Shown: piece by piece, positions 18,014-25,925 of the stretch
How the letters are laid out: every line of letters starts with the position of its first letter
Position numbering within the stretch: the first letter of the stretch is position 1
Position numbers and translations under genes: made by a program
Source: Arenibacter algicola
GTDB lineage: Bacteria; Bacteroidota; Bacteroidia; Flavobacteriales; Flavobacteriaceae
Direction: 5' to 3'
Assembly: GCF_000733925.1 (NCBI RefSeq)
Contig: NZ_JPOO01000003.1
Location: 1,054,001-1,118,000, forward strand
Length of the DNA stretch: 64,000 nt
Notes under the pieces: generated by a model
What the model saw: only the letters and a program-made list of their open reading frames with translations
Told to the model about the DNA's origin: nothing
Database searches by the model: none

Positions 18014-18021
18014 TACTTTTG
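18014..18021 (+). promoter_or_regulatory. -7 promoter box for the btuFCD genes
   Basis: TACTTTTG matches TAnnTTTG and lies 26 bases before the TTG start, so the leader would be only about 15-20 bases long and could not contain a riboswitch. The -33 element is not clear. Confidence 0.4.
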
Positions 18022-18046
18022 AATTCTGAAACAAACCTAAAGCCTC

Positions 18047-19192
18047 TTGAACAAAGCCCTGCTTTTACCAATCCTTCTATACATTTGTTCTTGTAAACAG
18101 ACTAAGAAAGAGACTGTTACCAGCTCTGCTTTATCGCAGGCCATTAACATAGAATATGCCCAAGGTTTTACAGTTAATAGGACATCGCCCGATGTAACCA
18201 TTATTAAAGTATCCTCACCTTGGCCGGAATCGGAAGACAGTTTCACTTACGCCTTGGTAGATAAAGAAAAATTGTCGACCATTACATTAAATAGGGATGA
18301 GTATAATGCCATAATTGGGGTGCCCGTCCAAAAAATAGTAGTAACCTCTACCACTCATATCCCTTCATTGGAAGCCCTGGGAGAGACCGAAAAATTAATA
18401 GGATTCCCGGATACGGAGTACGTATCCTCCCCAAAGACCAGAAAGCGAATAAATGAGGGCTTGGTGCAGGAATTGGGCAACAATGAATCCTTGAATTCAG
18501 AAATGGTAATCGCATTAAATCCGGAGGTAGTGGTAGGATTTAGCATTGACCACCAAAATAAGGCCTACGAAACTATACAACGATCCAATATTCCGGTTGT
18601 TTACAATGGAGATTGGACAGAAGAATCACCATTGGGGAAAGCAGAATGGATAAAGTTTTTTGCTCCATTTTTTCAAAAAGAAAAAGAGGCGGATAGTATT
18701 TTCAAATCCATCAAGGACAATTACAATAATGCCAAGGCACTTGCAAAAAAAGCGAATATACGGCCAAGTGTTCTAAGCGGAGCCCTTTATAAAGATATCT
18801 GGTACCTGCCAGGAGGGAAAAGTTGGGCCTCTAAATTTATAGAAGATGCAAATGCCGAATATCTATGGAACGATACAGCTTCAAATGGAAGCCTTTCCCT
18901 AAGTTTGGAAAGTGTAATAGAGCGTGCCCATGATGCCGATTTCTGGATTTCCCCCTCACAATTTGGGAGTTTTTCGGAATTAAACAAAGCCAACCGACAT
19001 TATGCCCAGTTCTCTGCTTTCAGAAATAAAAAGGTGTATACCTATGCCAATTCCAAAGGGGAAACTGGGGGATTGATTTATTTTGAACAGGCACCGAACA
19101 GACCGGATTTGGTCCTAAAAGACCTTATCCATATTTTTCATCCTGAGCTGCTTCCCAACTATATACCCACTTTTTTTAAACCCTTGGATTAA
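18047..19192 (+). CDS. btuF: ABC transporter substrate-binding lipoprotein (BtuF-like)
   Basis: The ~381-residue protein belongs to the helical-backbone metal/cobalamin-binding family (BtuF/FecB type; e.g. 'VVVTSTTHIPSLEALGETEKLIGFP' near 85-110, marking span). Start: the frame is blocked by TAA at 18038, and the only usual start before the signal peptide is TTG at 18047; translating from it gives a short leader ending ICSC with a lipobox Cys16. It should carry cobalamin from BtuB to the BtuC permease in the periplasm. The permease gene follows with no spacer. A TACTTTTG box at 18014 fits the -7 consensus. Confidence 0.9.
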   Translation: MNKALLLPILLYICSCKQTKKETVTSSALSQAINIEYAQGFTVNRTSPDVTIIKVSSPWPESEDSFTYALVDKEKLSTITLNRDEYNAIIGVPVQKIVVTSTTHIPSLEALGETEKLIGFPDTEYVSSPKTRKRINEGLVQELGNNESLNSEMVIALNPEVVVGFSIDHQNKAYETIQRSNIPVVYNGDWTEESPLGKAEWIKFFAPFFQKEKEADSIFKSIKDNYNNAKALAKKANIRPSVLSGALYKDIWYLPGGKSWASKFIEDANAEYLWNDTASNGSLSLSLESVIERAHDADFWISPSQFGSFSELNKANRHYAQFSAFRNKKVYTYANSKGETGGLIYFEQAPNRPDLVLKDLIHIFHPELLPNYIPTFFKPLD

Positions 19193-20224
19193 GTGTTTCA
19201 ATTAAGAACATATAAAACCTATTTTATCATACTGCTTTTGGTAATGCTGGTTTGTTTTATGGTGAACATCAGCTTAGGCTCCGTATCCATACCCATACAG
19301 GAAACATTGAATGCGATCATCGGAAAAGCTACCAAAGTGGATTCATGGAGCTATATTATTTGGAACTATCGAATTCCAAAAGCCTTTACAGCCATACTGG
19401 TAGGTAGTGGATTGGCCTTAAGTGGTCTATTGATGCAGACCTTATTTAGAAACCCTTTGGCCGGCCCCTTTGTCCTAGGCATAAGCGCCGGCGCAAGTTT
19501 AGGTGCCGCCCTCTTAATTTTAGGGTCCTCCCTATTCACCGGTATAATTGCCTTCGGCATGGTAAATGATATTTCCTTGGCACTGGCCTCCAGTATCGGG
19601 AGCTTTCTGGTGCTATTGGCGGTCATGGTTGTTGCGGCCAAGGTAAAGGATACTATGGCCCTTCTTATCATTGGTCTTATGTTCGGTAGCATTACCACTG
19701 CAGTGGTAAGCGTACTGTCTTATTTTTCCACGGCCGAAAAATTACAGCAATATGTTTACTGGTCTTTCGGAAGTATCGGGAATTTATCCTGGAACCAACT
19801 ATTGTTGTTGTTAATGATTATAGCGATTGGAATTTTGATCAGTATTTTTTCCATAAAACCCCTGAACGCCCTATTATTGGGAGAAAGTTATGCCAAAAGT
19901 CTGGGTGTTAATATGAAACGATCCCGGTATTCCATAATTATTGCCACGGGATTATTGGCAGGTGGCGTAACTGCCTTTGCAGGCCCCATAGCTTTTATAG
20001 GCTTGGCTGTGCCGCATTTGACACGACAAATTTTCAACACCACCGATCATAAAATTTTGGTACCGGCCGTATTGATTTACGGCGCCATATTGATGCTGAT
20101 CTGCGATACCATTGCCCAACTGCCCAATTCGGCCAGTGTTTTGCCCATCAACGCCATAACATCCATCATTGGGGCACCGGTAGTTATTTGGCTGCTACTT
20201 AGGAAAAGGAAAATGATTTTTTAA
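19193..20224 (+). CDS. btuC: FecCD-family cobalamin ABC permease (BtuC-like)
   Basis: The 343-residue protein has about ten transmembrane helices and the FecCD hallmarks: 'WNYRIPKAFTAILVGSGLALSG' near 58-79 (span), 'QTLFRNPLAGPFVLGISAGA' near 83-102, and 'GPIAFIGLAVPHLTRQ' near 264-279, which forms the loop coupling to the ATPase. The start is the GTG at 19193, abutting the TAA of btuF exactly, so translation is likely coupled. It forms the channel half of a type II importer dimer in the inner membrane. Confidence 0.93.
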   Translation: MFQLRTYKTYFIILLLVMLVCFMVNISLGSVSIPIQETLNAIIGKATKVDSWSYIIWNYRIPKAFTAILVGSGLALSGLLMQTLFRNPLAGPFVLGISAGASLGAALLILGSSLFTGIIAFGMVNDISLALASSIGSFLVLLAVMVVAAKVKDTMALLIIGLMFGSITTAVVSVLSYFSTAEKLQQYVYWSFGSIGNLSWNQLLLLLMIIAIGILISIFSIKPLNALLLGESYAKSLGVNMKRSRYSIIIATGLLAGGVTAFAGPIAFIGLAVPHLTRQIFNTTDHKILVPAVLIYGAILMLICDTIAQLPNSASVLPINAITSIIGAPVVIWLLLRKRKMIF

Positions 20225-20318
20225 TTTCTGATCAATATCGGGCAGTGGTAAAGTACCTTCTATGAATAAGTAGTGTAAAATGAGATATTAAAACGGCAAA
20301 ACCTATAACTTAGCAATC

Positions 20319-21128
20319 ATAAATTCATCTCAAATAGATACCACAACTTCCCATATCGCTCTAAAAACGGAAAACCTAAGTATAGGCTATTCCAACAAGA
20401 AACAACAGTCCTGTGTTGCAAGGGATATTAATTTTTCCCTAGTTACAGGGGAACTTGCGGCAATTGCTGGCATTAACGGAATAGGAAAGTCTACCTTATT
20501 ACGCACACTTGGCAACGTACAGCCTAAATTATCGGGCAGTATTACTTTGAACAATTTGCCTATGGAACAACATACTATAGCCGAACTGGCTGCTGAAATA
20601 AGTGTTGTTTTAACCGAACCTATCGCTTCCAAAAATTTGACGGTGTTGGAACTTATCAGTCTAGGTCGGCAGCCTTACACCAATTGGATAGGTACACTTA
20701 CCTCGGTTGACAGAGATCAGATCTCAATGGCACTGGACATGGTCCAAATTTCAGAATTAAAGTCCAAAAAATGTTATGAACTAAGCGATGGACAATTGCA
20801 GCGTGTAATGATCGCCAGGGCCATAGCACAGGACACCCAGCTAATTTTACTGGACGAGCCTACAACACATTTGGATATATACCATAAGGTACAAATATTG
20901 AAATTGCTCAAATCGATTGCCCATACAACGAAAAAGACCATTCTCTTTACTACCCATGAAATTGAAATTGCCATTCAGTTGTGCGACAAAATGTTGATAT
21001 TGGAAAAAACCCAGAGCACCTTTGGCTCCCCTTGCGAATTGATACAACAAAAAAGTTTTGAAAATCTGTTCCCTACAGACACCATTACTTTCGATGCCCA
21101 AACAGGTTCTTTTAGAGTTAATAAGTAA
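20319..21128 (+). CDS. btuD: Cobalamin ABC transporter ATPase (BtuD-like), no standard start codon visible
   Basis: The frame is open from 20292 (after TAA at 20289) to 21128. It holds Walker A (GINGIGKST, codons 20469-20495), ABC signature LSDGQLQRV, Walker B LILLDEPT and the H-loop TTHE, so the ATPase is complete. No ATG, GTG or TTG occurs between 20292 and Walker A; the first TTG, at 20547, would cut off Walker A. The best candidate is ATA at 20319, giving a ~269-residue product of normal length, where ATA stands in place of ATG; ATC at 20316 is possible. A sequencing error at one base is an alternative. It follows btuC after 94 bases. Confidence 0.85.
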   Translation: MNSSQIDTTTSHIALKTENLSIGYSNKKQQSCVARDINFSLVTGELAAIAGINGIGKSTLLRTLGNVQPKLSGSITLNNLPMEQHTIAELAAEISVVLTEPIASKNLTVLELISLGRQPYTNWIGTLTSVDRDQISMALDMVQISELKSKKCYELSDGQLQRVMIARAIAQDTQLILLDEPTTHLDIYHKVQILKLLKSIAHTTKKTILFTTHEIEIAIQLCDKMLILEKTQSTFGSPCELIQQKSFENLFPTDTITFDAQTGSFRVNK

Positions 21129-21191
21129 TAAAATTCAACATGATTTTTTTTAACACAATCCACTATCTTTACGGCAAAGATCAATAATTAA

Positions 21192-22541
21192 ATGAATGAA
21201 TTGCTTGTATATGCAGTCCTTGCACTAGTAGGCCTTGCCATTGGATATTTTCTAGGTAATTATATCCAAAATCTAAAAACAAAATCCAGCCAAAGTGCCC
21301 TTTTGGAGCGGGAACAGCAATTGAGAACCAACCTCAACGTCCTGGAACAAAAACTATTGGATGCTGAGGAATACAAAGCGCAATTACAATCCGAAAAGGA
21401 ACAATTGGGTAATAAAATAGTCCGCTATCAGGCGGAAATGGAGAATTTAGACCTAAAAAACAGGGAACAAAAAGGGGAAGTAGAAAAATTACAAGAAAAA
21501 TTCACCAAGGAGTTCGAGAATTTGGCCAATAAGATATTGGATGAAAAGAGCACCAAATTCACCGAGCAGAACAGGGAGAACATTAAAAATATATTGACCC
21601 CCTTACAGGAAAAAATAATTCTTTTTGAAAAAAAGGTAGAGGACAGCCAAAAAGAAAGTGTGGGGATGCATTCTGCCTTAAAGGAACAATTGGCCAATCT
21701 TCAAACGCAAAATCTTAAAATAACCCAAGAAGCCGAAAATTTGACCAAAGCCCTAAAAGGCGACAGTAAGATGCAGGGCAATTGGGGCGAATTGGTTTTG
21801 GAACGAGTGCTTGAAAAATCGGGTCTGGAAAAAGATCGGGAATATACGGTACAACAAAGCTTTACCAGGGAAGACGGAAGTCGCGTGCTGCCCGATGTTA
21901 TTATAAACCTGCCCGACGGCAAAAAGATGATCGTAGATTCCAAGGTTTCCCTAACGGATTATGAGCGATATGTAAATGCCGAGGATGAATTGAAGGAAAA
22001 ATTTCTTAAAGATCATATCAATTCCCTGAGAAGGCATGTGGACCAACTATCTGCCAAGAAATACGAGGACCTTTACGAAATGGAGAGCCCAGATTTTGTA
22101 CTGATGTTCGTCCCGATAGAACCTGCATTTGCCATTGCAATAAACAACGATAACAACCTGTACAACAAGGCATTTGAACAGAACATAATCATAGTTACCC
22201 CTTCTACCCTACTGGCTACCTTACGTACTATTGATACCATGTGGAACAATGAAAAACAACAGCGCAACGCCATTGAAATTGCACGACAGGCCGGAGCCTT
22301 ATATGATAAATTTGAGGGTTTTGTTGGGGACTTGATGAAGGTGGGCAAAAAGATGGACGAAGCAAAATCCGAATATAAGGGAGCTATGAACAAATTGGTT
22401 GATGGCAGGGGAAATATCATTACCAGTATAGAAAAACTAAAGAAAATGGGGGCCAAAGCAAAGAAATCCATCCCCGAATCCCTACTTAAAAGAGCACAGG
22501 ACGATGATGACGACAACGAAGAACCCTTAACCCTGCTTTAA
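21192..22541 (+). CDS. rmuC: DNA recombination protein RmuC
   Basis: The 449-residue protein has one N-terminal transmembrane helix (residues ~4-24), a long coiled coil (about 30-185) and a C-terminal nuclease-like domain. The core block 'MQGNWGELVLERVLEKSGLE' near residue 195 and 'LPDVIINLPDGKKMIVDSKVSL' near 236 (span) include the Asp and Asp-x-Lys residues of the PD-(D/E)XK-like fold of RmuC. The family limits chromosomal inversions at short inverted repeats. A TATCTTTA box at 21168 may be its -7 element. The next gene starts 17 bases later. Confidence 0.93.
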   Translation: MNELLVYAVLALVGLAIGYFLGNYIQNLKTKSSQSALLEREQQLRTNLNVLEQKLLDAEEYKAQLQSEKEQLGNKIVRYQAEMENLDLKNREQKGEVEKLQEKFTKEFENLANKILDEKSTKFTEQNRENIKNILTPLQEKIILFEKKVEDSQKESVGMHSALKEQLANLQTQNLKITQEAENLTKALKGDSKMQGNWGELVLERVLEKSGLEKDREYTVQQSFTREDGSRVLPDVIINLPDGKKMIVDSKVSLTDYERYVNAEDELKEKFLKDHINSLRRHVDQLSAKKYEDLYEMESPDFVLMFVPIEPAFAIAINNDNNLYNKAFEQNIIIVTPSTLLATLRTIDTMWNNEKQQRNAIEIARQAGALYDKFEGFVGDLMKVGKKMDEAKSEYKGAMNKLVDGRGNIITSIEKLKKMGAKAKKSIPESLLKRAQDDDDDNEEPLTLL

Positions 22542-22558
22542 ACAAACTAAGAATTAAT

Positions 22559-22915
22559 ATGAAAAAAATACTCGGATTAACCCTGCTCGGTCTGGCTCTA
22601 ATTATGACGGCCTATTTTTCCTTTGTTTATTTTGTTCCTTATAGCGAAGGTATCCGTTCCGGGGAACTAATCAAAATTAGTCATAAGGGAGTGCTTATAA
22701 AGACATGGGAAGGTGAGATAAGCCAAGGAATATCAGGGGCACAAATATTTTCCTTCTCGGTCTTAAAAGACGATGTTATTGACAAGTTGAAAGAATATCA
22801 GGGGTCTTATGTTAAAGTGACTTATATTGAGCGCTACAGGACCTTTTTTTGGTTAGGTGATACCAAATATTTTATCACTTCTGTTGAAAAGGAAAACTCT
22901 CCCCACTTAAACTAA
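22559..22915 (+). CDS. Small conserved membrane-anchored protein of unknown function
   Basis: The 118-residue product has a single N-terminal hydrophobic helix (residues ~3-27) and a compact beta-rich domain with 'EGIRSGELIKISHKGVLIKT' followed by 'WEGEISQGISG' and 'YIERYRTFFWLGDTKYFITS'. The SG-x-L-x-K-x-S-x-K-G pattern suggests an SH3- or OB-like barrel in the periplasm, but I recognise no named family. It lies between rmuC and the thioesterase with 17- and 5-base gaps, so all three are probably one operon. Confidence 0.82.
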   Translation: MKKILGLTLLGLALIMTAYFSFVYFVPYSEGIRSGELIKISHKGVLIKTWEGEISQGISGAQIFSFSVLKDDVIDKLKEYQGSYVKVTYIERYRTFFWLGDTKYFITSVEKENSPHLN

Positions 22916-22920
22916 AAACA

Positions 22921-23472
22921 ATGGACAAATTTAAAACTGCCAGACAATCCAGAATATCCATAACCGAGTTAATGCTGCCTTCACATTCCAATTTTGGTGG
23001 CAAGGTACACGGTGGCCACATATTAAACCTAATGGATCAAATAGCCTTTGCCTGCGCCTCAAAGCACTCTAGAAAATATTGTGTGACAGCTTCCGTGAAC
23101 AAGGTGGATTTTTTGAATCCTATTGAAGTTGGGGAGTTGATTACACTTAAGGCTTCGGTAAATTATACTGGACGCACCTCTATGGTCATAGGCGTACGTG
23201 TGGAATCTGAAAATGTAACTACAGGTAAGAAGAAGCATTGCAATTCCTCTTATTTTACCATGGTCGCCAAAGATGCAGACGGACGGAGCACCCCTGTACC
23301 CGGCCTAATCATTGAAGACGAACAAGGGGTTCGTAGGTTTTGCCGTAGTATTCAACGGAAAAAACAGGCCATGTCCAGAAGCAGTCAATTTGAATCTTCC
23401 CAATTTAAAATGAATGACCACTTAAAGGATTTGGACAACGAAAATGTAAAAATTAATTTGGATCCCGCTTAA
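22921..23472 (+). CDS. Acyl-CoA thioesterase (hot-dog fold, YciA/BACH type)
   Basis: The 183-residue protein has one hot-dog domain (residues ~10-125). The motif 'NFGGKVHGGHILNLMDQIAF' near 24-43 matches the Asn/Gly-His and Asp-containing active-site region of cytosolic acyl-CoA hydrolases (span of the motif only). A further 'VTASVNKVDFLNPIEVGEL' strand is also typical. The C-terminal ~45 residues are charged and probably disordered. Its TAA overlaps the stop codon of pgl on the opposite strand by four bases. Confidence 0.9.
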   Translation: MDKFKTARQSRISITELMLPSHSNFGGKVHGGHILNLMDQIAFACASKHSRKYCVTASVNKVDFLNPIEVGELITLKASVNYTGRTSMVIGVRVESENVTTGKKKHCNSSYFTMVAKDADGRSTPVPGLIIEDEQGVRRFCRSIQRKKQAMSRSSQFESSQFKMNDHLKDLDNENVKINLDPA

Positions 23473-24179
23473 TTGATTTGGGCTGCGGCCTCCTCGTCCA
23501 GAAACCAAATTAATTCCCCTGACGTAGGCGCTACCAAGGAAGCTGGGTAATTCTCATGACCTTCCTCTTTGGTAATTATAGACCTGACCTTTTCTGCTTT
23601 ACTGCTCCCTGTAACCAAAAACGCAACCGTCTTGGCGTTGTTGATCAGCTTACCGGTTATGGTAATCCTTCTTTGTCCCGAATCGGGATGAATCGCTACT
23701 TCACAGTTATTAGGAGAGTCCCAAAGGCCAATTTCATGTGGGAATATTGATGCTGTATGTCCGTCATCACCCATGCCAAGGATCACCAAGTCAAATTGAG
23801 GTATGTTGTCCACTATGGGCAATTCCTCTTCCAAGACCTTTCCATATCTTCCAGCCTCCAATTCCGGCAGGTCTTCCCCAAGAACTCGATGAATATTATC
23901 TTTAGGAATATTGATCTTGGACAACAAGTGATCTACCGTCATTTTATAATTGCTTTCCGAATCGGTAGGAGGAACACAACGTTCATCTCCCCAATACAAA
24001 TGAACCGTAGACCAATCCACCTCCTCATAATGCTCTGCCATATAATCAAAGACCACCTTAGGAGTACTACCTCCGGACAAGGCAATATGGGTTGTTTTAT
24101 TATCTTTTATCAGTTCTTCCAGATAATCGGAAAAGTTTTTGGCAACTTCCGTTTTGGTAGGCGATATATTAATATGCAT
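23469..24179 (-). CDS. pgl: 6-phosphogluconolactonase
   Basis: The 236-residue protein hydrolyses 6-phosphogluconolactone, the second step of the oxidative pentose phosphate pathway. It shows the DevB/NagB-type motifs ALSGGSTPKVVFDYM near residue 33, LYWGDERCVPPTDSESNYKM near 62-81 and LGMGDDGHTASIFP near 130-143. It lies 24 bases downstream of zwf on the same strand, and gnd is divergent from zwf, so all three enzymes of the oxidative branch are together. Cytosolic. Confidence 0.95.
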   Translation of the reverse strand: MHINISPTKTEVAKNFSDYLEELIKDNKTTHIALSGGSTPKVVFDYMAEHYEEVDWSTVHLYWGDERCVPPTDSESNYKMTVDHLLSKINIPKDNIHRVLGEDLPELEAGRYGKVLEEELPIVDNIPQFDLVILGMGDDGHTASIFPHEIGLWDSPNNCEVAIHPDSGQRRITITGKLINNAKTVAFLVTGSSKAEKVRSIITKEEGHENYPASLVAPTSGELIWFLDEEAAAQIN

Positions 24180-24203
24180 CTATTATATTTTATAAATTAA
24201 TTT

Positions 24204-25736
24204 TTACTTAATAACACAGAAGCCCGGATCGTCGGCCAAGTTTTCACCAGGATTCCTCCACTTCAAGTCCCCTTCCAACAAACGGTCCGAATTAGTTGGA
24301 CCCCATACTCCGGAAGAATAACCATATATGTTAACATCCGAACCATTCTTCCAATAGTCCAAGATAGGATCTACAAACTCCCATGCCGCTTCCACTTCAT
24401 CCGCCCTGGCATAAAGTGTAGCATCGCCCTGCATGGCATCTAGCAACAGTCTTTCGTAGGCGTCCATTACATTATTGTCTGCCAGATTGGAATAGTAAAA
24501 GTCCAGATTGGCGCGTTCTACAGTAAAGCCCTGTCCAGGAACTTTCACTCCAAATTTAACAAGGATACCTTCATCCGGTTGAATCCTAATGATCAACTGG
24601 TTGTCCTTATTGTTCATATCAGAATTTTTGAACACCTGGTGGTGGGGCGATTTAAAATGTATTACCACTTCGGTTACCTTGGTAGGCATTCTTTTGGCGG
24701 TACGCACATAGAAGGGAACGTCTTTCCACCTCCAATTATCCACAAAAAATTTGATGGCGGCATAGGTCTCCGTCTTGGAGTTGGGATCTACACCTTCCTC
24801 CTCCCTATATCCTTTCACTTTTTTACCATCTATGACAGATGAGAGGTATTGTGCCCTAACGGTATTGTTGTATAAGGTTTCCTCATCGCGCATAATCCGC
24901 AATGATTTTAATGCCTTGACCTTTTCATTCCTAATTTCCTGGGCACTGGCATCGATTGGCGGTTCCATTACAATTAATGAAACTATCTGCAATAAATGAT
25001 TCTGGAACATATCACGAAGCGCACCCGATTTATCATAATAACCGCCCCTTTTTTCCACACCAACACTTTCGGCATTGGTAATTTCTATATGGTGTATGTA
25101 ATTTCTGTTCCATAGCGGCTCAAAAATACTATTGGAGAAACGGGTCACCAATAAATTCTGAACTGTTTCCTTACCCAAATAATGGTCAATCCTATAGATC
25201 TGGGATTCATTGAAGTAGGTCTGCAGACCTTTATTTAGATTCTTTGCGGTCTCCAAGCTATAGCCAAATGGTTTTTCAACAATGATTCGCTTCCAGCCGT
25301 CGGTTTCGTTATTTAAACCTTGCTCGGAAAGATTTTTTGCTATTAGCTCGTAGAGACTGGGCGGAGTGGAAAGATAAAATATATAGTTGCCCCCAGTGCT
25401 AAATTTATCATTTAAGTCAGATATCCTGGTTGCCAACTTACTGTATACCCTATTGTAATCATCGCCCAGATCCTCATAAAAAAACTTATCGGCAAAGGTG
25501 TTTATAAAATCCGAGGATGCGTCCTTTACCTTATCCTTTAGGTAGGTACTTTCCTGGACCACCTTCCTCCTGAACTCACCATCGGTCATGTTACTCCTAC
25601 TTACTCCCAATACCACGAAATTCTCAGGAAGTTGTTTTGCCTTGTATAAATTAAATAAAGCTGGTACCAGCTTTCTAGCAGTTAAATCTCCTGATGCCCC
25701 AAAAATAACAAGCATTTGATTTGCTGTTTTGTTCAT
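24204..25736 (-). CDS. zwf: Glucose-6-phosphate 1-dehydrogenase
   Basis: The enzyme oxidises glucose-6-phosphate with NADP(+). The start is set at ATG 25736 (MNKTANQMLVIFGASGDL), which puts the nucleotide-binding GASGDLT at residue ~12 as in the family; a TTG nine codons upstream only extends the frame. The RIDHYLGKE motif (residue ~185) carries the catalytic and substrate-binding His and Lys, and 'VEKPFG' near 157 is present. The product is ~510 residues, normal length. Operon with pgl; the upstream region is shared with the divergent gnd. Confidence 0.96.
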   Translation of the reverse strand: MNKTANQMLVIFGASGDLTARKLVPALFNLYKAKQLPENFVVLGVSRSNMTDGEFRRKVVQESTYLKDKVKDASSDFINTFADKFFYEDLGDDYNRVYSKLATRISDLNDKFSTGGNYIFYLSTPPSLYELIAKNLSEQGLNNETDGWKRIIVEKPFGYSLETAKNLNKGLQTYFNESQIYRIDHYLGKETVQNLLVTRFSNSIFEPLWNRNYIHHIEITNAESVGVEKRGGYYDKSGALRDMFQNHLLQIVSLIVMEPPIDASAQEIRNEKVKALKSLRIMRDEETLYNNTVRAQYLSSVIDGKKVKGYREEEGVDPNSKTETYAAIKFFVDNWRWKDVPFYVRTAKRMPTKVTEVVIHFKSPHHQVFKNSDMNNKDNQLIIRIQPDEGILVKFGVKVPGQGFTVERANLDFYYSNLADNNVMDAYERLLLDAMQGDATLYARADEVEAAWEFVDPILDYWKNGSDVNIYGYSSGVWGPTNSDRLLEGDLKWRNPGENLADDPGFCVIK

Positions 25737-25879
25737 ATTATAATTATTGGAAGTTTTGCTCAATTTGTTGGGAATTTAAAACTTTGGTTCTAAAAACCGT
25801 ATAATTGACTATTTTTGATTTTTGAATTATCGTGCGAAGATAAAACTAATTTAGATTATTCATTTATAAACAAGGACAC

Positions 25880-25906
25880 TTAACAAAAGCCACTTTATTT
25901 TGTTAA
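25880..25906. promoter_or_regulatory. Perfect inverted repeat in the zwf/gnd divergent promoter region
   Basis: TTAACAAAA (25880-25888) and TTTTGTTAA (25898-25906) are exact reverse complements separated by nine bases. A TAACTTTA box (25907-25914) adjoins it, eleven bases before the gnd start. The symmetry and position fit an operator for a dimeric regulator controlling both directions of the pentose phosphate genes. Seen directly; the regulator is unknown. Confidence 0.55.
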
Positions 25907-25925
25907 ATAACTTTAAGGAAAAAAC

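Noticed and set aside
20547..21128. A shorter ABC ATPase frame starting at TTG 20547
   Set aside because: It would lack Walker A, which is intact in the same frame upstream at 20469-20495; the real product must start earlier.
23469..23472. Frame error at the pgl/thioesterase overlap
   Set aside because: The stops simply overlap on opposite strands (TTAA); both proteins have full-length family C termini.
25737..25763. Longer zwf start at TTG 25763
   Set aside because: The ATG at 25736 places the nucleotide-binding motif at the family-typical position; the extra residues are Ser/Asn-rich with no support.
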